Shown piece after piece: positions 51,741 through 60,828 of a stretch of DNA of 64,000 nucleotides. This DNA is from Azospirillum sp. (lineage in GTDB: Bacteria; Pseudomonadota; Alphaproteobacteria; Azospirillales; Azospirillaceae), in contig WGNK01000053.1 of assembly GCA_016124535.1 (NCBI GenBank), forward strand, positions 39,748 through 103,747, written 5' to 3'. The position numbers were made by a program, and so were the translations under genes. How positions within the stretch are numbered: position 1 is the stretch's first letter; the number at the start of each line of letters is the position of its first letter. The notes beneath the pieces were generated by a model that was not told the DNA's origin, ran no database searches, and saw only the letters and a program-made list of their open reading frames with translations.

Positions 51741-51908
51741 ATGTCGTTCGAGGATCGCGTCGAATCGCTTCGCGCCAAACACCAGACTATCGAGGCCGAG
51801 CTGAAGATCGAAACCCAACGACCACTCCCCGACGGCGGCATGATCACCAAACTGAAACGAGAAAAACTAAGGCTCAAGGATGAGATCTCCCGCCTGACCC
51901 ATCACTGA
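51741..51908 (+). CDS. YdcH/DUF465 family small protein
   Basis: A 55-residue helical protein (FEDRVESLRAKHQTIEAEL, then LKREKLRLKDEISRL) of the DUF465 family, common in alphaproteobacteria. The function is unknown. A GGAGGAG ribosome site precedes the ATG at 51741. The gene is closed by a strong rho-independent terminator 34 bases after its stop, and preceded by a large inverted repeat. Confidence 0.9.
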   Translation: MSFEDRVESLRAKHQTIEAELKIETQRPLPDGGMITKLKREKLRLKDEISRLTHH

Positions 51909-51941
51909 TCCGGTCGGCGACCGGGAAGCCGAACAACCGCA

Positions 51942-51977
51942 ACGGCGCGCCATCTTGACGCGCCGTTTTGCTTTTTC
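51942..51977 (+). terminator. Rho-independent terminator after the DUF465 gene
   Basis: AACGGCGCG and CGCGCCGTT form a perfect 9-bp stem with a 9-base loop, followed by a T-rich tail (TTGCTTTTT). Confidence 0.85.
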
Positions 51978-52029
51978 CGGACAGCTTGCTGTTTCGCGCC
52001 TTTGGCTTTTTCCGCTCGGGCTGACCCGA

Positions 52030-52614
52030 TCAGGGTTCGAACGGCTCGACGTCCTCGCGGACGGCGGCGCCCTGGAGTTCAGGCGTGCCGGCCGAGGTGC
52101 GGCGGATCTGGGCCAGGGCTTCCTCCAGCTCGCGCTGGGTGCAGAGCCCCAGTTGAACCGGATTGCGCGGCTTGATGTTCTGGCTGTTCCAGTGGGTGCG
52201 GTCGCGCACCGCCGCGATGGTCGGCTTGGTGGTGCCGATCAGGCGGCACAGCTGGGCATCGGGCAGGTCGGGGTGGCTTTTCAGCACCCAGGCGATCGCA
52301 TCGGGCTTGTCGCCGCGCTTGGTCACCGGAGTATAGCGCGGCCCCTTGGAGCGTGCCACCGGCTGGGGCAGGTCCTGGGCCATCAGGTGGAGTCGGGCCG
52401 CCGGATTGGCGCTGCAGCGGGCGATTTCCTCTTTGGTCAGCTGGCCGCTCGCGATCGGATCGAGGCCAACCATGCCGGTCGCCACCTCGCCGTCGGCGAT
52501 CGCCTGCACCTCAAGCGAATGCAAGCCGCAGAAGGCAGCGATCTGCTCGAAGGTCAGCGTGGTATTTTCGACCAGCCATACGGCGGTCGCCTTCGGCATC
52601 AACGGCGGTGTCAT
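52030..52614 (-). CDS. trcR: Cell cycle transcriptional regulator TrcR (DUF1013)
   Basis: A 194-residue protein of the DUF1013 family, found in alphaproteobacteria. It contains a helix-turn-helix-like segment (LTFEQIAAFCGLHSLEVQAIADGE), a basic middle part (GPRYTPVTKRGDKPDAIAWVLKSHPDLPDAQLC) and DRTHWNSQNIKPRNPVQLGLC near the end. TrcR was described as a regulator of transcription during the cell cycle. A GGAGGA site precedes the ATG at 52614. The first six residues before the second Met vary. Confidence 0.9.
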   Translation of the reverse strand: MTPPLMPKATAVWLVENTTLTFEQIAAFCGLHSLEVQAIADGEVATGMVGLDPIASGQLTKEEIARCSANPAARLHLMAQDLPQPVARSKGPRYTPVTKRGDKPDAIAWVLKSHPDLPDAQLCRLIGTTKPTIAAVRDRTHWNSQNIKPRNPVQLGLCTQRELEEALAQIRRTSAGTPELQGAAVREDVEPFEP

Positions 52615-52787
52615 CGATCCTCCTGACAATACGCCACAGGGCACGGCCAGTGCGGCGCCGCATCCGCCACGGCGATTATTCGCTCTCGTCGGTTAGGACC
52701 TTCGATATAAGCGGCCATCCTTGGCAAGGAAAGCGGGAATCGGGGCTGCGACAGGATAACCGTCGCGAACTGTCGCGAGGCGGGCGG

Positions 52788-53048
52788 CTATTTGTCGAAA
52801 CGCCGGGCGCTTTGCAGGATCAGGGAGTAGAGTGTCGAGACCAGTTCGCTCGGACGCAGCCGGCCGATCGGCAGATTCTCGTTCACGTGCTCGATCAGGC
52901 CGGGGCTCGGCCTGACCGGCAGCAACTCGTAACCGGCCTTGCGCAATGTCTGGATCACCGCGTCAGCCTGCTTGCCGTAATCCTCATTGAACATAGAGCG
53001 GTCGGCGCCGCGGATTGCCTGGGCGATAATCGTCCTCAGATCGGACAT
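52788..53048 (-). CDS. Small conserved protein, unknown function
   Basis: An 86-residue soluble protein (begins MSDLRTIIAQAIRGAD, with FNEDYGKQADAVIQTLRKAGYELLPV in the middle). It resembles small helical proteins of unknown role in this lineage. The ATG at 53048 follows AGGGG. It is divergent from asd, 158 bases away. Confidence 0.55.
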   Translation of the reverse strand: MSDLRTIIAQAIRGADRSMFNEDYGKQADAVIQTLRKAGYELLPVRPSPGLIEHVNENLPIGRLRPSELVSTLYSLILQSARRFDK

Positions 53049-53206
53049 GGTCGGCCCCTGTGCTGGGATGGCGCTCCGGCGCGGCGGCGGACCATGGCTG
53101 GTGCTCTCCGTAGGAATACCTGGTCAGCTTCCGCCTGTTGCAAATCTGCCGGAAAGCGCTAACGTCTGCGAGTTTATTCAGCCGAAATTGAAGGAGCAAC
53201 CGGGTC

Positions 53207-54235
53207 ATGGGGTACAGGGTCGCGGTCATCGGCGCCACAGGCAATGTCGGGCGCGAGATGCTCGCCACGCTTGCGGCTCGCAACTTCCCGGCCAGCGAGG
53301 TTATCGCGCTGGCTTCGGAGCGGTCGGTGGGCATGGAAGTCTCTTACGGCGAGGTGGATATCCTCAAGGTTCGTGACCTTGCGACCTTCGACTTCAAGGG
53401 TACCGACATCGCGCTGTCGTCGCCCGGCGCCAAGGTCTCGGCGATCTATTCCCCCAAGGCGGCCAAGGCCGGTTGCGTGGTGATCGACAACACCTCGCAT
53501 TTCCGCATGGATCCGGACGTGCCCCTGGTGGTGCCGGAGGTCAATCCCCAGGCGGTCGCCGACCATACCAAAAGGGGCATTATCGCCAATCCCAACTGCT
53601 CGACCATCCAGATGGTGGTGGCGCTGAAGCCATTGCACGATCTGGCCGGCATCCGGCGGGTGGTGGTCTCGACCTATCAGTCGGTGTCGGGGGCGGGCAA
53701 GGAGGCGATGGACGAACTGTTCAGCCAGACCCGCGCGATCTATGTCAATGATCCGGTCGAATCCAAGAAATTCACCAAGCAGATCGCGTTCAACGTGATT
53801 CCGCAGATTGACGTGTTCATCGACGACGGCTCGACCAAGGAAGAGTGGAAGATGGTGGTCGAGACCAAGAAAATCCTCGACGCCAAGATCGCGGTGACTG
53901 CAACCTGCGTCCGGGTGCCGGTGTTTATCGGCCATTCCGAGGCGGTCAATATCGAGTGCGAGCGGCCGATCACGGTCGAGCAGGCACGCGCCGCCCTGCG
54001 CCGGGCGCCCGGCGTCGCGGTGGTCGATCACCGGGTCGAAGGCGGCTATGTCTCGCCGGTGGAGTGCGTCGGCGAGGATCAGGTCTTCGTCAGCCGCATT
54101 CGCGAGGACTATACGGTGGAAAACGGGCTCAATTTCTGGGTGGTCAGCGATAATCTGCGCAAAGGGGCCGCCCTCAACACGATCCAGATCGCCGAGGTCC
54201 TGATCGGCGAGTACATGAAGGCCGCTGCCGAATAA
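53207..54235 (+). CDS. asd: Aspartate-semialdehyde dehydrogenase
   Basis: Asd reduces aspartyl phosphate to aspartate semialdehyde, the branch point to lysine, methionine, threonine and diaminopimelate. The 342 residues have VIGATGNVGREML (NADP fold), the nucleophile Cys131 in NPNCSTIQM, QSVSGAGKEAMDEL and RVPVFIGHSEAVNIE. The start at 53207 follows AAGGAG. The gene is alone in its unit and followed by a strong GC hairpin. Confidence 0.97.
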   Translation: MGYRVAVIGATGNVGREMLATLAARNFPASEVIALASERSVGMEVSYGEVDILKVRDLATFDFKGTDIALSSPGAKVSAIYSPKAAKAGCVVIDNTSHFRMDPDVPLVVPEVNPQAVADHTKRGIIANPNCSTIQMVVALKPLHDLAGIRRVVVSTYQSVSGAGKEAMDELFSQTRAIYVNDPVESKKFTKQIAFNVIPQIDVFIDDGSTKEEWKMVVETKKILDAKIAVTATCVRVPVFIGHSEAVNIECERPITVEQARAALRRAPGVAVVDHRVEGGYVSPVECVGEDQVFVSRIREDYTVENGLNFWVVSDNLRKGAALNTIQIAEVLIGEYMKAAAE

Positions 54236-54281
54236 CGCGAACCGCGGGTTCGGGGTGGGGCGGGGCGAAACCTGATCGCCG

Positions 54282-54310
54282 GCGTCTCCGCGGTCTTGCC
54301 GCGGAGACGC
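54282..54310 (+). terminator. Perfect 12-bp hairpin downstream of asd
   Basis: GCGTCTCCGCGG and CCGCGGAGACGC pair perfectly around a 5-base loop, 47 bases after asd. No T-run follows, so it could be a weak or factor-assisted terminator or a 3'-end stabiliser. Confidence 0.45.
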
Positions 54311-54459
54311 GACCACCCCGGCGCAGCGGCCCCGGCAGGCCGCGGCCGGCCGGATACTGCGCCGATCCGGCCACATCTTTGTTTTCAAATTGAAATTATT
54401 CGGCCCTGGACAGCGGGCGTCGCGAGGACGATTTTGCCCTTGAAAGAGGGAGGCGTCCG

Positions 54460-55764
54460 ATGCCGGTGTCGAGCGACGAAGTCCTGCAGACGCTGTTCCG
54501 TGCCGCGATCGATGCCGCGCGGGCCGAATTGAGGCTGCCCGGCCATTTGCCGTGCGATCTGCCCGAGCCGCCCAAGGGCCGGACCGTGGTGGTGGGGGCC
54601 GGCAAGGCCTCGGCGGCGATGGCGCGCGCGGTGGAAAACCACTGGTCGGGTGCGCTGGAGGGCCTGGTGGTTACCCGCTACGGATACGGCGTGCCGACCT
54701 CGCGGATCGAGATTGTCGAGGCCGCCCATCCGGTGCCCGATGAGGCCGGCCGGGCCGCTGCCGGGCGTATTCTGGCCCTGGCCCGCGGATTGGGGCCTGA
54801 GGATCTGCTGCTGTGCCTGGTCTCGGGCGGCGCTTCGGCGCTGCTGGCGCTGCCGGCGCCGGGGCTGACGCTCGCCGATAAGCAGGCGGTCAATCGGGCG
54901 CTGCTGCGTTCGGGGGCTGCGATCGGCGAGATGAACTGCGTTCGAAAGCATCTCTCTGCGATCAAGGGTGGCCGCCTGGCTCTGGCGGCGGCGCCGGCCC
55001 GGGTGGTCTCGCTGCTGATTTCCGACGTGCCGGGGGACGATCCTTCGGTGATCGGCTCCGGGCCGACCGTACCCGATCTCTCGACGCTGGGCGATGCTCG
55101 GGCGATATTGGCAAAATACCGGATCGAGCCGCCGGCTGCGGTCGTCACCCATCTGGCGCGACCGGAGTCGGAGACGCCGAAGCCCGGCGATCCGGCCTTT
55201 GCACGGTCGGTGACCTCGCTGATCGCGACCCCTCAGGATGCCTTGGAAGCCGCCGCCACGGTGGCGCGGCAGGCCGGCCTGACCCCGGTCATTCTGGGCA
55301 ACGCGATCGAGGGCGAGGCGCGCGAGGTGGCGCAGGTCTTTGCCGGCATCGTCCGCCAGGTGGTCGGGCATGGCCAGCCGGCGTCGCCCCCCTGCGTGCT
55401 GCTGTCGGGCGGCGAGACCACGGTGACCGTGCGCGGGCAGGGCAGGGGCGGGCGCAACGCCGAATTCCTGCTGGCCTTGGCGGTCGCACTTGACGGTTTG
55501 CCGGGGGTATCGGCCCTGGCCGGCGATACCGACGGGATCGACGGTACCGAAGACAATGCCGGCGCGATTCTTCGCCCCGACAGCCTGGCGCGGGCGGCAG
55601 CACTTGGCCTGGACGCCAAGGCCAGCCTGGCCGACAATGACGGCTACGGTTTCTTTGCCGCACTCGACGACCTGGTGGTTTCCGGGCCGACCTATACCAA
55701 CGTCAACGATTTCCGCGCGATCGTGATCGATCCGGGGGCGAGGACCGGCGCGGCCGGCAGGTGA
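54460..55764 (+). CDS. Glycerate 2-kinase (MOFRL family)
   Basis: A 434-residue kinase of the GckA/TtuD type that phosphorylates D-glycerate to 2-phosphoglycerate, used in serine-cycle, glyoxylate, tartrate or hydroxypyruvate metabolism. VVVGAGKASAAMARA, LVSGGASALLALP, NCVRKHLSAIKGGRL, DVPGDDPSVIGSGPT and LSGGETTVTVRGQGRGGRNAEF are clear family motifs. The start at 54460 follows GAGGGAGG. Its stop is 3 bases before the pyruvate kinase start, so the two are coupled: glycerate to 2-phosphoglycerate, then (via enolase, elsewhere) to phosphoenolpyruvate and pyruvate. Confidence 0.93.
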   Translation: MPVSSDEVLQTLFRAAIDAARAELRLPGHLPCDLPEPPKGRTVVVGAGKASAAMARAVENHWSGALEGLVVTRYGYGVPTSRIEIVEAAHPVPDEAGRAAAGRILALARGLGPEDLLLCLVSGGASALLALPAPGLTLADKQAVNRALLRSGAAIGEMNCVRKHLSAIKGGRLALAAAPARVVSLLISDVPGDDPSVIGSGPTVPDLSTLGDARAILAKYRIEPPAAVVTHLARPESETPKPGDPAFARSVTSLIATPQDALEAAATVARQAGLTPVILGNAIEGEAREVAQVFAGIVRQVVGHGQPASPPCVLLSGGETTVTVRGQGRGGRNAEFLLALAVALDGLPGVSALAGDTDGIDGTEDNAGAILRPDSLARAAALGLDAKASLADNDGYGFFAALDDLVVSGPTYTNVNDFRAIVIDPGARTGAAGR

Positions 55765-55767
55765 ATC

Positions 55768-57207
55768 ATGCATCGAAAAGGTAATCCGATCAGGCGCTTT
55801 CGCCTGACCAAGATCGTCGCAACGCTGGGGCCGGTCTCGTCCAGTCCCGAGCGGATCCGGGCGTTGTTTGAGGCCGGCGTCGACGTCTTCCGGTTCAACT
55901 TCAGCCACGGCCAGCAAAGCGATCATGGCGCCCGGATGGCGATCATTCGCGCGCTGGAGCAGGAAACCGGCCGCCCGATCTGCGTCATGGCCGACCTGCA
56001 GGGGCCGAAACTGCGGATCGGCAAATTCGCCGCTGGGCCGATCGATCTTGCCCCGGACATGCCGTTTCGCCTCGACCTGTCGACAGCGGCGGGCGACGTC
56101 CATCGGGTGGGGCTGCCCCATCCGGAAATTTTCCAGGCCCTGACGCCGGGCAATGAGTTGCTGCTCGATGACGGTCGGGTCCGTCTCCTGGTCACCGCCT
56201 GCGGCGGCGATTTCGCCGAGACGGTGGTTGTGGCCGGCACCCGGCTGTCCGATCGCAAGGGCGTCAACGTGCCGGGGCGGGTGCTGCCGCTGTCGCCGCT
56301 GACCGCCAAGGATCGCGACGATCTGAATTTTGCGCTGGATATCGGCGTCGACTGGGTGGCGCTGTCGTTCGTCCAACGGCCGGAGGACGTGGCCGAGGCG
56401 CGCCGGCTGATCGCGGGCCGCGCCGCGATGCTGAGCAAGCTGGAGAAGCCGTCGGCGATCGAGCATCTCGATCGCATCATCGAAATGTCCGACGGCATCA
56501 TGGTGGCGCGCGGCGATCTCGGCGTCGAGATGCCAGCCGAAGATGTGCCCAGCCTGCAGAAGCGAATCGTTCGCGAATCCCGGATCGCCGGCAAGCCGGT
56601 GATCGTGGCGACCCAGATGCTGGAATCGATGATCGCCTCGCCGACGCCGACCCGCGCCGAGGCCTCCGACGTCGCGACCGCGGTCTATGACGGCACCGAT
56701 GCCGTGATGCTCTCGGCCGAGACCGCGAGCGGTGCCTACCCGATCGAGGCGGTCTCGATGATGGATCGGATCGCCCGCCGGGTCGAACACGACCCGCTCT
56801 ACCGCACCATAATCGAGGCCCAGCATCCCGAGCCTCAGCGCACGCCCGCCGACGCGATCACCGCAGCGGCGCGCCAGGTTGCGCATACGCTGTCGGCGGC
56901 GGCGATCGTCACCTATACCACCTCGGGATCGACCACGCTGCGTGCGGCGCGCGAACGGCCGGAAGTGCCGATTCTGTGTCTGACTTCGAAGGTTGAGACG
57001 GCAAGGCGGCTGGAACTGGCGTTCGGGGTCCACGCCGAGCACACCTCCGATATCACCAGCTTCTCCGAGATGGTCCAGAAGGCCTGCCGCATCGCGGTCG
57101 ACGATGGTATCGCCTTGCCGGGGCAGCGTCTGGTGATCACCGCTGGCGTGCCGTTCGGCACACCCGGCAATACCAACGTCCTGCGCATCGTCTGGATCGA
57201 ACGATGA
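55768..57207 (+). CDS. pyk: Pyruvate kinase
   Basis: Pyruvate kinase converts phosphoenolpyruvate and ADP to pyruvate and ATP. The 479 residues include TKIVATLGPVSSSPE, FRFNFSHG, DLQGPKLRIG, the catalytic region IMVARGDLGVEMP and TQMLESMIASPTPTRAE. The C-terminal domain is complete. It is translated right behind glycerate 2-kinase. The last gene before a 452-base gap and the TRAP operon. Confidence 0.97.
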   Translation: MHRKGNPIRRFRLTKIVATLGPVSSSPERIRALFEAGVDVFRFNFSHGQQSDHGARMAIIRALEQETGRPICVMADLQGPKLRIGKFAAGPIDLAPDMPFRLDLSTAAGDVHRVGLPHPEIFQALTPGNELLLDDGRVRLLVTACGGDFAETVVVAGTRLSDRKGVNVPGRVLPLSPLTAKDRDDLNFALDIGVDWVALSFVQRPEDVAEARRLIAGRAAMLSKLEKPSAIEHLDRIIEMSDGIMVARGDLGVEMPAEDVPSLQKRIVRESRIAGKPVIVATQMLESMIASPTPTRAEASDVATAVYDGTDAVMLSAETASGAYPIEAVSMMDRIARRVEHDPLYRTIIEAQHPEPQRTPADAITAAARQVAHTLSAAAIVTYTTSGSTTLRAARERPEVPILCLTSKVETARRLELAFGVHAEHTSDITSFSEMVQKACRIAVDDGIALPGQRLVITAGVPFGTPGNTNVLRIVWIER

Positions 57208-57659
57208 GCGCGGGCAGCTCCCCGCCGGCGGACGGCGGCTAATCCTTCGGAGTCGCACCGTTGTTTATCATGATTTTCCTAAGCGATCCCGGCGGCCGGC
57301 GTGCCGGCGGCGCGGGCGGTCGCGCGCGGACGGTTTCGCCGATCGGACAGGCGGTTGAAAAAATGGGGAAATCCACCGTCGGCCGCGGCGCCGTTGCGCG
57401 CTGGACGTGTGCGATCTGGCTACACTCTATTGACATTCCAAGGTTATTCTGTTTGTCCTGACATATTCTGGTCCGCTTTCGTTGGTCTTGGCCGGATCGC
57501 GACCAACGCTATGACGCTCCGGCGGACCGATGCAAACGAATGATCAATTGGCGAGCATATTTGTTGATTGCAGGAGGAGCAGGGTCCTATTTCTGAAGGG
57601 TCTATCAGCAGCGGCAGACGAAAACGGCCGCATGACAAACAAAGATGGAGGAAACGTGA
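57208..57659. other. Spacer between pyk and the TRAP operon
   Basis: A 452-base region with the TRAP operon promoter and probably its control site. A TTGACA hexamer is at 57430-57435, without a clear partner -10, and an inverted repeat at 57480-57508. No gene is seen. Confidence 0.5.
57480..57508. promoter_or_regulatory. Inverted repeat upstream of dctP, possible operator
   Basis: Perfect 8-bp arms CGTTGGTC and GACCAACG separated by 13 bases lie 45 bases after a TTGACA box and 150 bases before dctP. The layout suits an operator for a regulator of the TRAP operon. Confidence 0.45.
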
Positions 57660-58742
57660 ATGTTTGATTTGTTGCGCAAAGCGGTTGGCACCACCGCCGC
57701 GGTGGCGGCTGTCGGCCTGATGTGCCTGACCGTACCGACTGACTCGGCCCAGGGTGCCGATAAGCGCATCCGCTGGGGCGTGCCGATGGCATTTCCGTCC
57801 CGCCTGACCGCCCTCGGCGATACGATGCCGTGGGTTGCCGAACAGATGAAGGTGGTCAGCGATGGGCTGATCAATCTCGAGGTGTTTGAACCCGGCAAGT
57901 TGATCCCGGGATTGGGCGTCTTCGACGCGGTCAGCGAAGGCAAGGTCGAGGCCGGCTATAGCTGGATGGGCTATGAACAGGGCAAGGTTCCGGCCTCGCC
58001 GTTGTTCGGCGCGGTGCCGTTCGGGTTCGAGCCAGCGCAATACATCGCATGGTTTTATTACGGCGGCGGCAAGGAGTTGATCAAGGAGGTCTTCGAGCCG
58101 CATAATGTCGTGCCGATTTTCTGCGGCACGATCAGCCCCGAGGCGGCCGGCTGGTTCCGCTTCGAGATTACCTCGCTTGACCAGATCAAAGGCCTCAAGT
58201 TCCGCGCTGCCGGTCTCGGCGGCAAGGTGTGGCAGAAGGTCGGTGCCTCGGTCACGGTATTGCCGGGCGGCGAACTGTTCCAAGCTCTGGAAAAGGGCGT
58301 GCTCGACGGTACCGAATTCTCCTTGCCGACCGTCGACGAGCAACTCGGGTTCTACAAGGTCGCAAAGTTCTACTATCTGCCCGGTTGGCACCAGCCCTCG
58401 ACTTCGCAGTACCTCTATATCAACAAGGCCAAGTGGGATAGCCTGTCTCCGCACCAGCAGTCCTTGTTTGAAAACGTCTGCACCGCCGGCGTGACCATGG
58501 CGATGGCCAAGTCCGAGGCGCTCCAGGGGCCGGTGCTCAAGAAATTCGAGGACGAAGGCGTCAAGCTGGTCAAACTGCCGACCGATATTCTGAAGGCTTT
58601 CGAGACGGCGACCAAGGAAGTCATGAACGAGGAAGCGAGTAAGGACGCGCTGTTCAAGAAGGTCTATGATTCGCAGAGAGCCTTCGCCGCAAAGAATCAG
58701 AAGTGGGAAGAATACGGGTATTTGCCCCGCGACTGGAAGTAA
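57660..58742 (+). CDS. dctP: TRAP transporter substrate-binding protein (TakP-like)
   Basis: A 360-residue periplasmic binding protein with a signal peptide (about 1-33, ending SAQGAD). The mature part resembles TakP-type binding proteins for alpha-keto acids: PGLGVFDAVSEGKVEAGYS, VPFGFEPAQYIAWFYYGGGKEL, IKGLKFRAAGLGGKVWQKVG, VLPGGELFQALEKGVLDGTEF, KFYYLPGWHQPS. The ATG at 57660 follows GGAGGAAA. It is first in dctP-dctQ-dctM. A keto acid such as pyruvate would fit the neighbouring glycerate and pyruvate kinases, but this is inference. Confidence 0.93.
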   Translation: MFDLLRKAVGTTAAVAAVGLMCLTVPTDSAQGADKRIRWGVPMAFPSRLTALGDTMPWVAEQMKVVSDGLINLEVFEPGKLIPGLGVFDAVSEGKVEAGYSWMGYEQGKVPASPLFGAVPFGFEPAQYIAWFYYGGGKELIKEVFEPHNVVPIFCGTISPEAAGWFRFEITSLDQIKGLKFRAAGLGGKVWQKVGASVTVLPGGELFQALEKGVLDGTEFSLPTVDEQLGFYKVAKFYYLPGWHQPSTSQYLYINKAKWDSLSPHQQSLFENVCTAGVTMAMAKSEALQGPVLKKFEDEGVKLVKLPTDILKAFETATKEVMNEEASKDALFKKVYDSQRAFAAKNQKWEEYGYLPRDWK

Positions 58743-58773
58743 TCTCAGGCCAACTTCCTGCGAGGTAAGCGAT

Positions 58774-59361
58774 TTGTCGCAACCGGAACCTGCTGTCGAG
58801 GCGGCCGAGTCAGACTCGGCCGTTCCCGGCCTCCCCGTTACACGCCTGTCTCAGGTCTTCGACGGGATCATCAGCGCTGTCGGCAGCGCGGCATCTTGGT
58901 TATGGCCGCTCCTGATCGGTATCATCGTCCTCCAGGTGGTGCTGCGCTACGTCTTTGGCAAAGGCTACATCTTCTTCGAAGAGCTGCAATGGCACATATA
59001 TGGTGCCAGCTTCATGATCGGCTTGTCCTACGCCGTGATGCGCGATCGTCACGTCCGTATCGACGTCCTGGCCGAGAATTGGCCACCGCGGGTTCGCGCC
59101 TGGATCGAGATGATCGGCCTGAGCCTGTTCCTGTTGCCGGTGGTTTCGGTCATCCTGGTTGAAGGATTCTGGTTCGTCCACGCCTCGTACGAAATGAACG
59201 AGATCTCGGGATCTCCCGGCGGCCTGCCTTACCGCTGGGCGATCAAGTCGTTCATGCTGGTCGGTGCCGTCCTGCTTATCCTGGCGGGCTTGAGCCGTCT
59301 GTCGCGGGTCACCGCCTTTCTGTTCGGGGTCCCGCGCGCCCTGCACCAACATCGTTCCTGA
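58774..59361 (+). CDS. dctQ: TRAP transporter small membrane subunit
   Basis: A 195-residue membrane protein with four helices (from WLWPLLIGIIVLQVVLRYVF). FFEELQWHIYGASFMIGLSYAVMRDRHVRIDVL is the DctQ signature. The start is TTG at 58774 after a GAGGT site; the ORF extends upstream but overlaps dctP. With dctM it forms the sodium-driven membrane part of the transporter. Confidence 0.93.
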   Translation: MSQPEPAVEAAESDSAVPGLPVTRLSQVFDGIISAVGSAASWLWPLLIGIIVLQVVLRYVFGKGYIFFEELQWHIYGASFMIGLSYAVMRDRHVRIDVLAENWPPRVRAWIEMIGLSLFLLPVVSVILVEGFWFVHASYEMNEISGSPGGLPYRWAIKSFMLVGAVLLILAGLSRLSRVTAFLFGVPRALHQHRS

Positions 59362-59376
59362 GCGGGGGGCGCCGGT

Positions 59377-60741
59377 ATGGAAACCTACGAAATCATCGTC
59401 GTTGTCTTGATGGTGTCGTTCATCGTCATGTTGTTTTCCGGGTTCCCGATCGCCTGGATATTGAGCGGCATCGGCTTGTGGTTCACCCTGATCGCGATCG
59501 CGGGGTACGACTGGTTCGATTGGGATACCTTCCTGCTCGATAATTGGTCGGACTATACGATCATCGTCGACCGCTTATGGGCCCTGATGGAAAACTGGGT
59601 CCTGGTCGCCTTGCCCATGTTCATCTATATGGGCCTGATGCTCGATCGCTCGGGCGTCGCCGAATCGTTGATGCGCAATTTCGTCAATTTGTTCGGGCGC
59701 TATCGCGGTGGTCTGGCGCTGACCGTGGTGCTGATCGGCATCTTGCTGGCGGCGTCCACCGGGATCGTCGGCGCGTCGGTGGTACTGCTGGCGGTGCTGT
59801 CGATCCCGATCATGGTCGAGCAGCATTACTCCAAGTCTCTGGCCGCCGGCGTGGTTGCCGCTTCCGGGACTCTGGGCATTCTGATCCCGCCCAGCATCAT
59901 GCTGGTGGTGATGGCCGATCAGTTGTCAATTTCGGTCGGCGATCTGTTCATGGGCGCGATGATTCCGGGCGTCATGCTCGGCATGCTCTACAATCTTTGG
60001 GTCGTCTTCGTCGCAATCTTCTTCCCCAAGGCGGCACCGGCTCCCACCGATATGCCGCCGCTCAATCTCAGGACCGTGTTTGACTGTCTTTTGGCGATGG
60101 TGCCGCCGCTCTTCCTGATTCTGGCGGTGCTGGGTTCGATTTTCTTCGGCATCGCGACCCCGACCGAAGCCTCGGGCCTGGGGGCCGCCGGTGCGACGCT
60201 GCTGGCGCTGCTCAACGGCCGGCTGACCCTCAAGGTGGTCAGGGAGGTCGGCGAGGCGACCATGCTGACCACCGCCTTCATCATGGGTATTTTCCTGGGC
60301 GCCACCGCTTTCGCCCTGGTCATGCGTTCGCTGGGCGGCGACGAGTTCATCGCCCACCAGCTCAGTTCGCTGCCGTTCGGGCCGAATATGATCGTGGTGT
60401 TCATCCTGTTCATCGCCTTCGTCGCCGGCTTCTTCCTGGATTGGCTGGAAATCACCCTGATCATCCTGCCGCTGGTGGCGCCGGTGGTGAAGGACCTGGG
60501 ATTCGACCTGATCTGGTTCACCGTAATGTTTGCGGTCTGCCTGCAGACCTCGTTCCTGACCCCGCCGGTCGGGTTCTCGCTGTTCTACCTGAAGGGTGTC
60601 GTCGGCAAGGACATTACGACCATGGAAATATACCGCGGCATCATCCCCTTCGTGGCGATCCAGCTATTCGCTTTGGGGCTGGTGTTCAAATACACCGGAC
60701 TGGTGTTGTGGTTGCCCAGGCTGATGTATTCTTCGCATTAG
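59377..60741 (+). CDS. dctM: TRAP transporter large membrane subunit
   Basis: A 454-residue permease with about 12 membrane helices. VALPMFIYMGLMLDRSGVAESLM, GILLAASTGIVGASVV, SGTLGILIPPSIMLVV, ATPTEASGLGAAGA and FLDWLEITLIILPLVAPV are DctM features. It begins 15 bases after dctQ and is followed by a strong terminator, so the operon is dctPQM. Confidence 0.96.
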   Translation: METYEIIVVVLMVSFIVMLFSGFPIAWILSGIGLWFTLIAIAGYDWFDWDTFLLDNWSDYTIIVDRLWALMENWVLVALPMFIYMGLMLDRSGVAESLMRNFVNLFGRYRGGLALTVVLIGILLAASTGIVGASVVLLAVLSIPIMVEQHYSKSLAAGVVAASGTLGILIPPSIMLVVMADQLSISVGDLFMGAMIPGVMLGMLYNLWVVFVAIFFPKAAPAPTDMPPLNLRTVFDCLLAMVPPLFLILAVLGSIFFGIATPTEASGLGAAGATLLALLNGRLTLKVVREVGEATMLTTAFIMGIFLGATAFALVMRSLGGDEFIAHQLSSLPFGPNMIVVFILFIAFVAGFFLDWLEITLIILPLVAPVVKDLGFDLIWFTVMFAVCLQTSFLTPPVGFSLFYLKGVVGKDITTMEIYRGIIPFVAIQLFALGLVFKYTGLVLWLPRLMYSSH

Positions 60742-60763
60742 TTCGAGGCGGGAGTCTGAAATC

Positions 60764-60790
60764 AACGGGGGCTGCGGCCCCCGTTTTTTT
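60764..60790 (+). terminator. Rho-independent terminator of the TRAP operon
   Basis: AACGGGGGC and GCCCCCGTT form a 9-bp perfect stem with a 4-base loop, followed by five more Ts. Confidence 0.92.
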
Positions 60791-60828
60791 GGGGCGGGGG
60801 GTGGTTCCGGGAATTTCCTGACCCAAGT

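Noticed and set aside
54385..57258. Long minus-strand frame (957 codons)
   Set aside because: It is antisense to glycerate kinase and pyruvate kinase, both of which have clear motifs on the plus strand.
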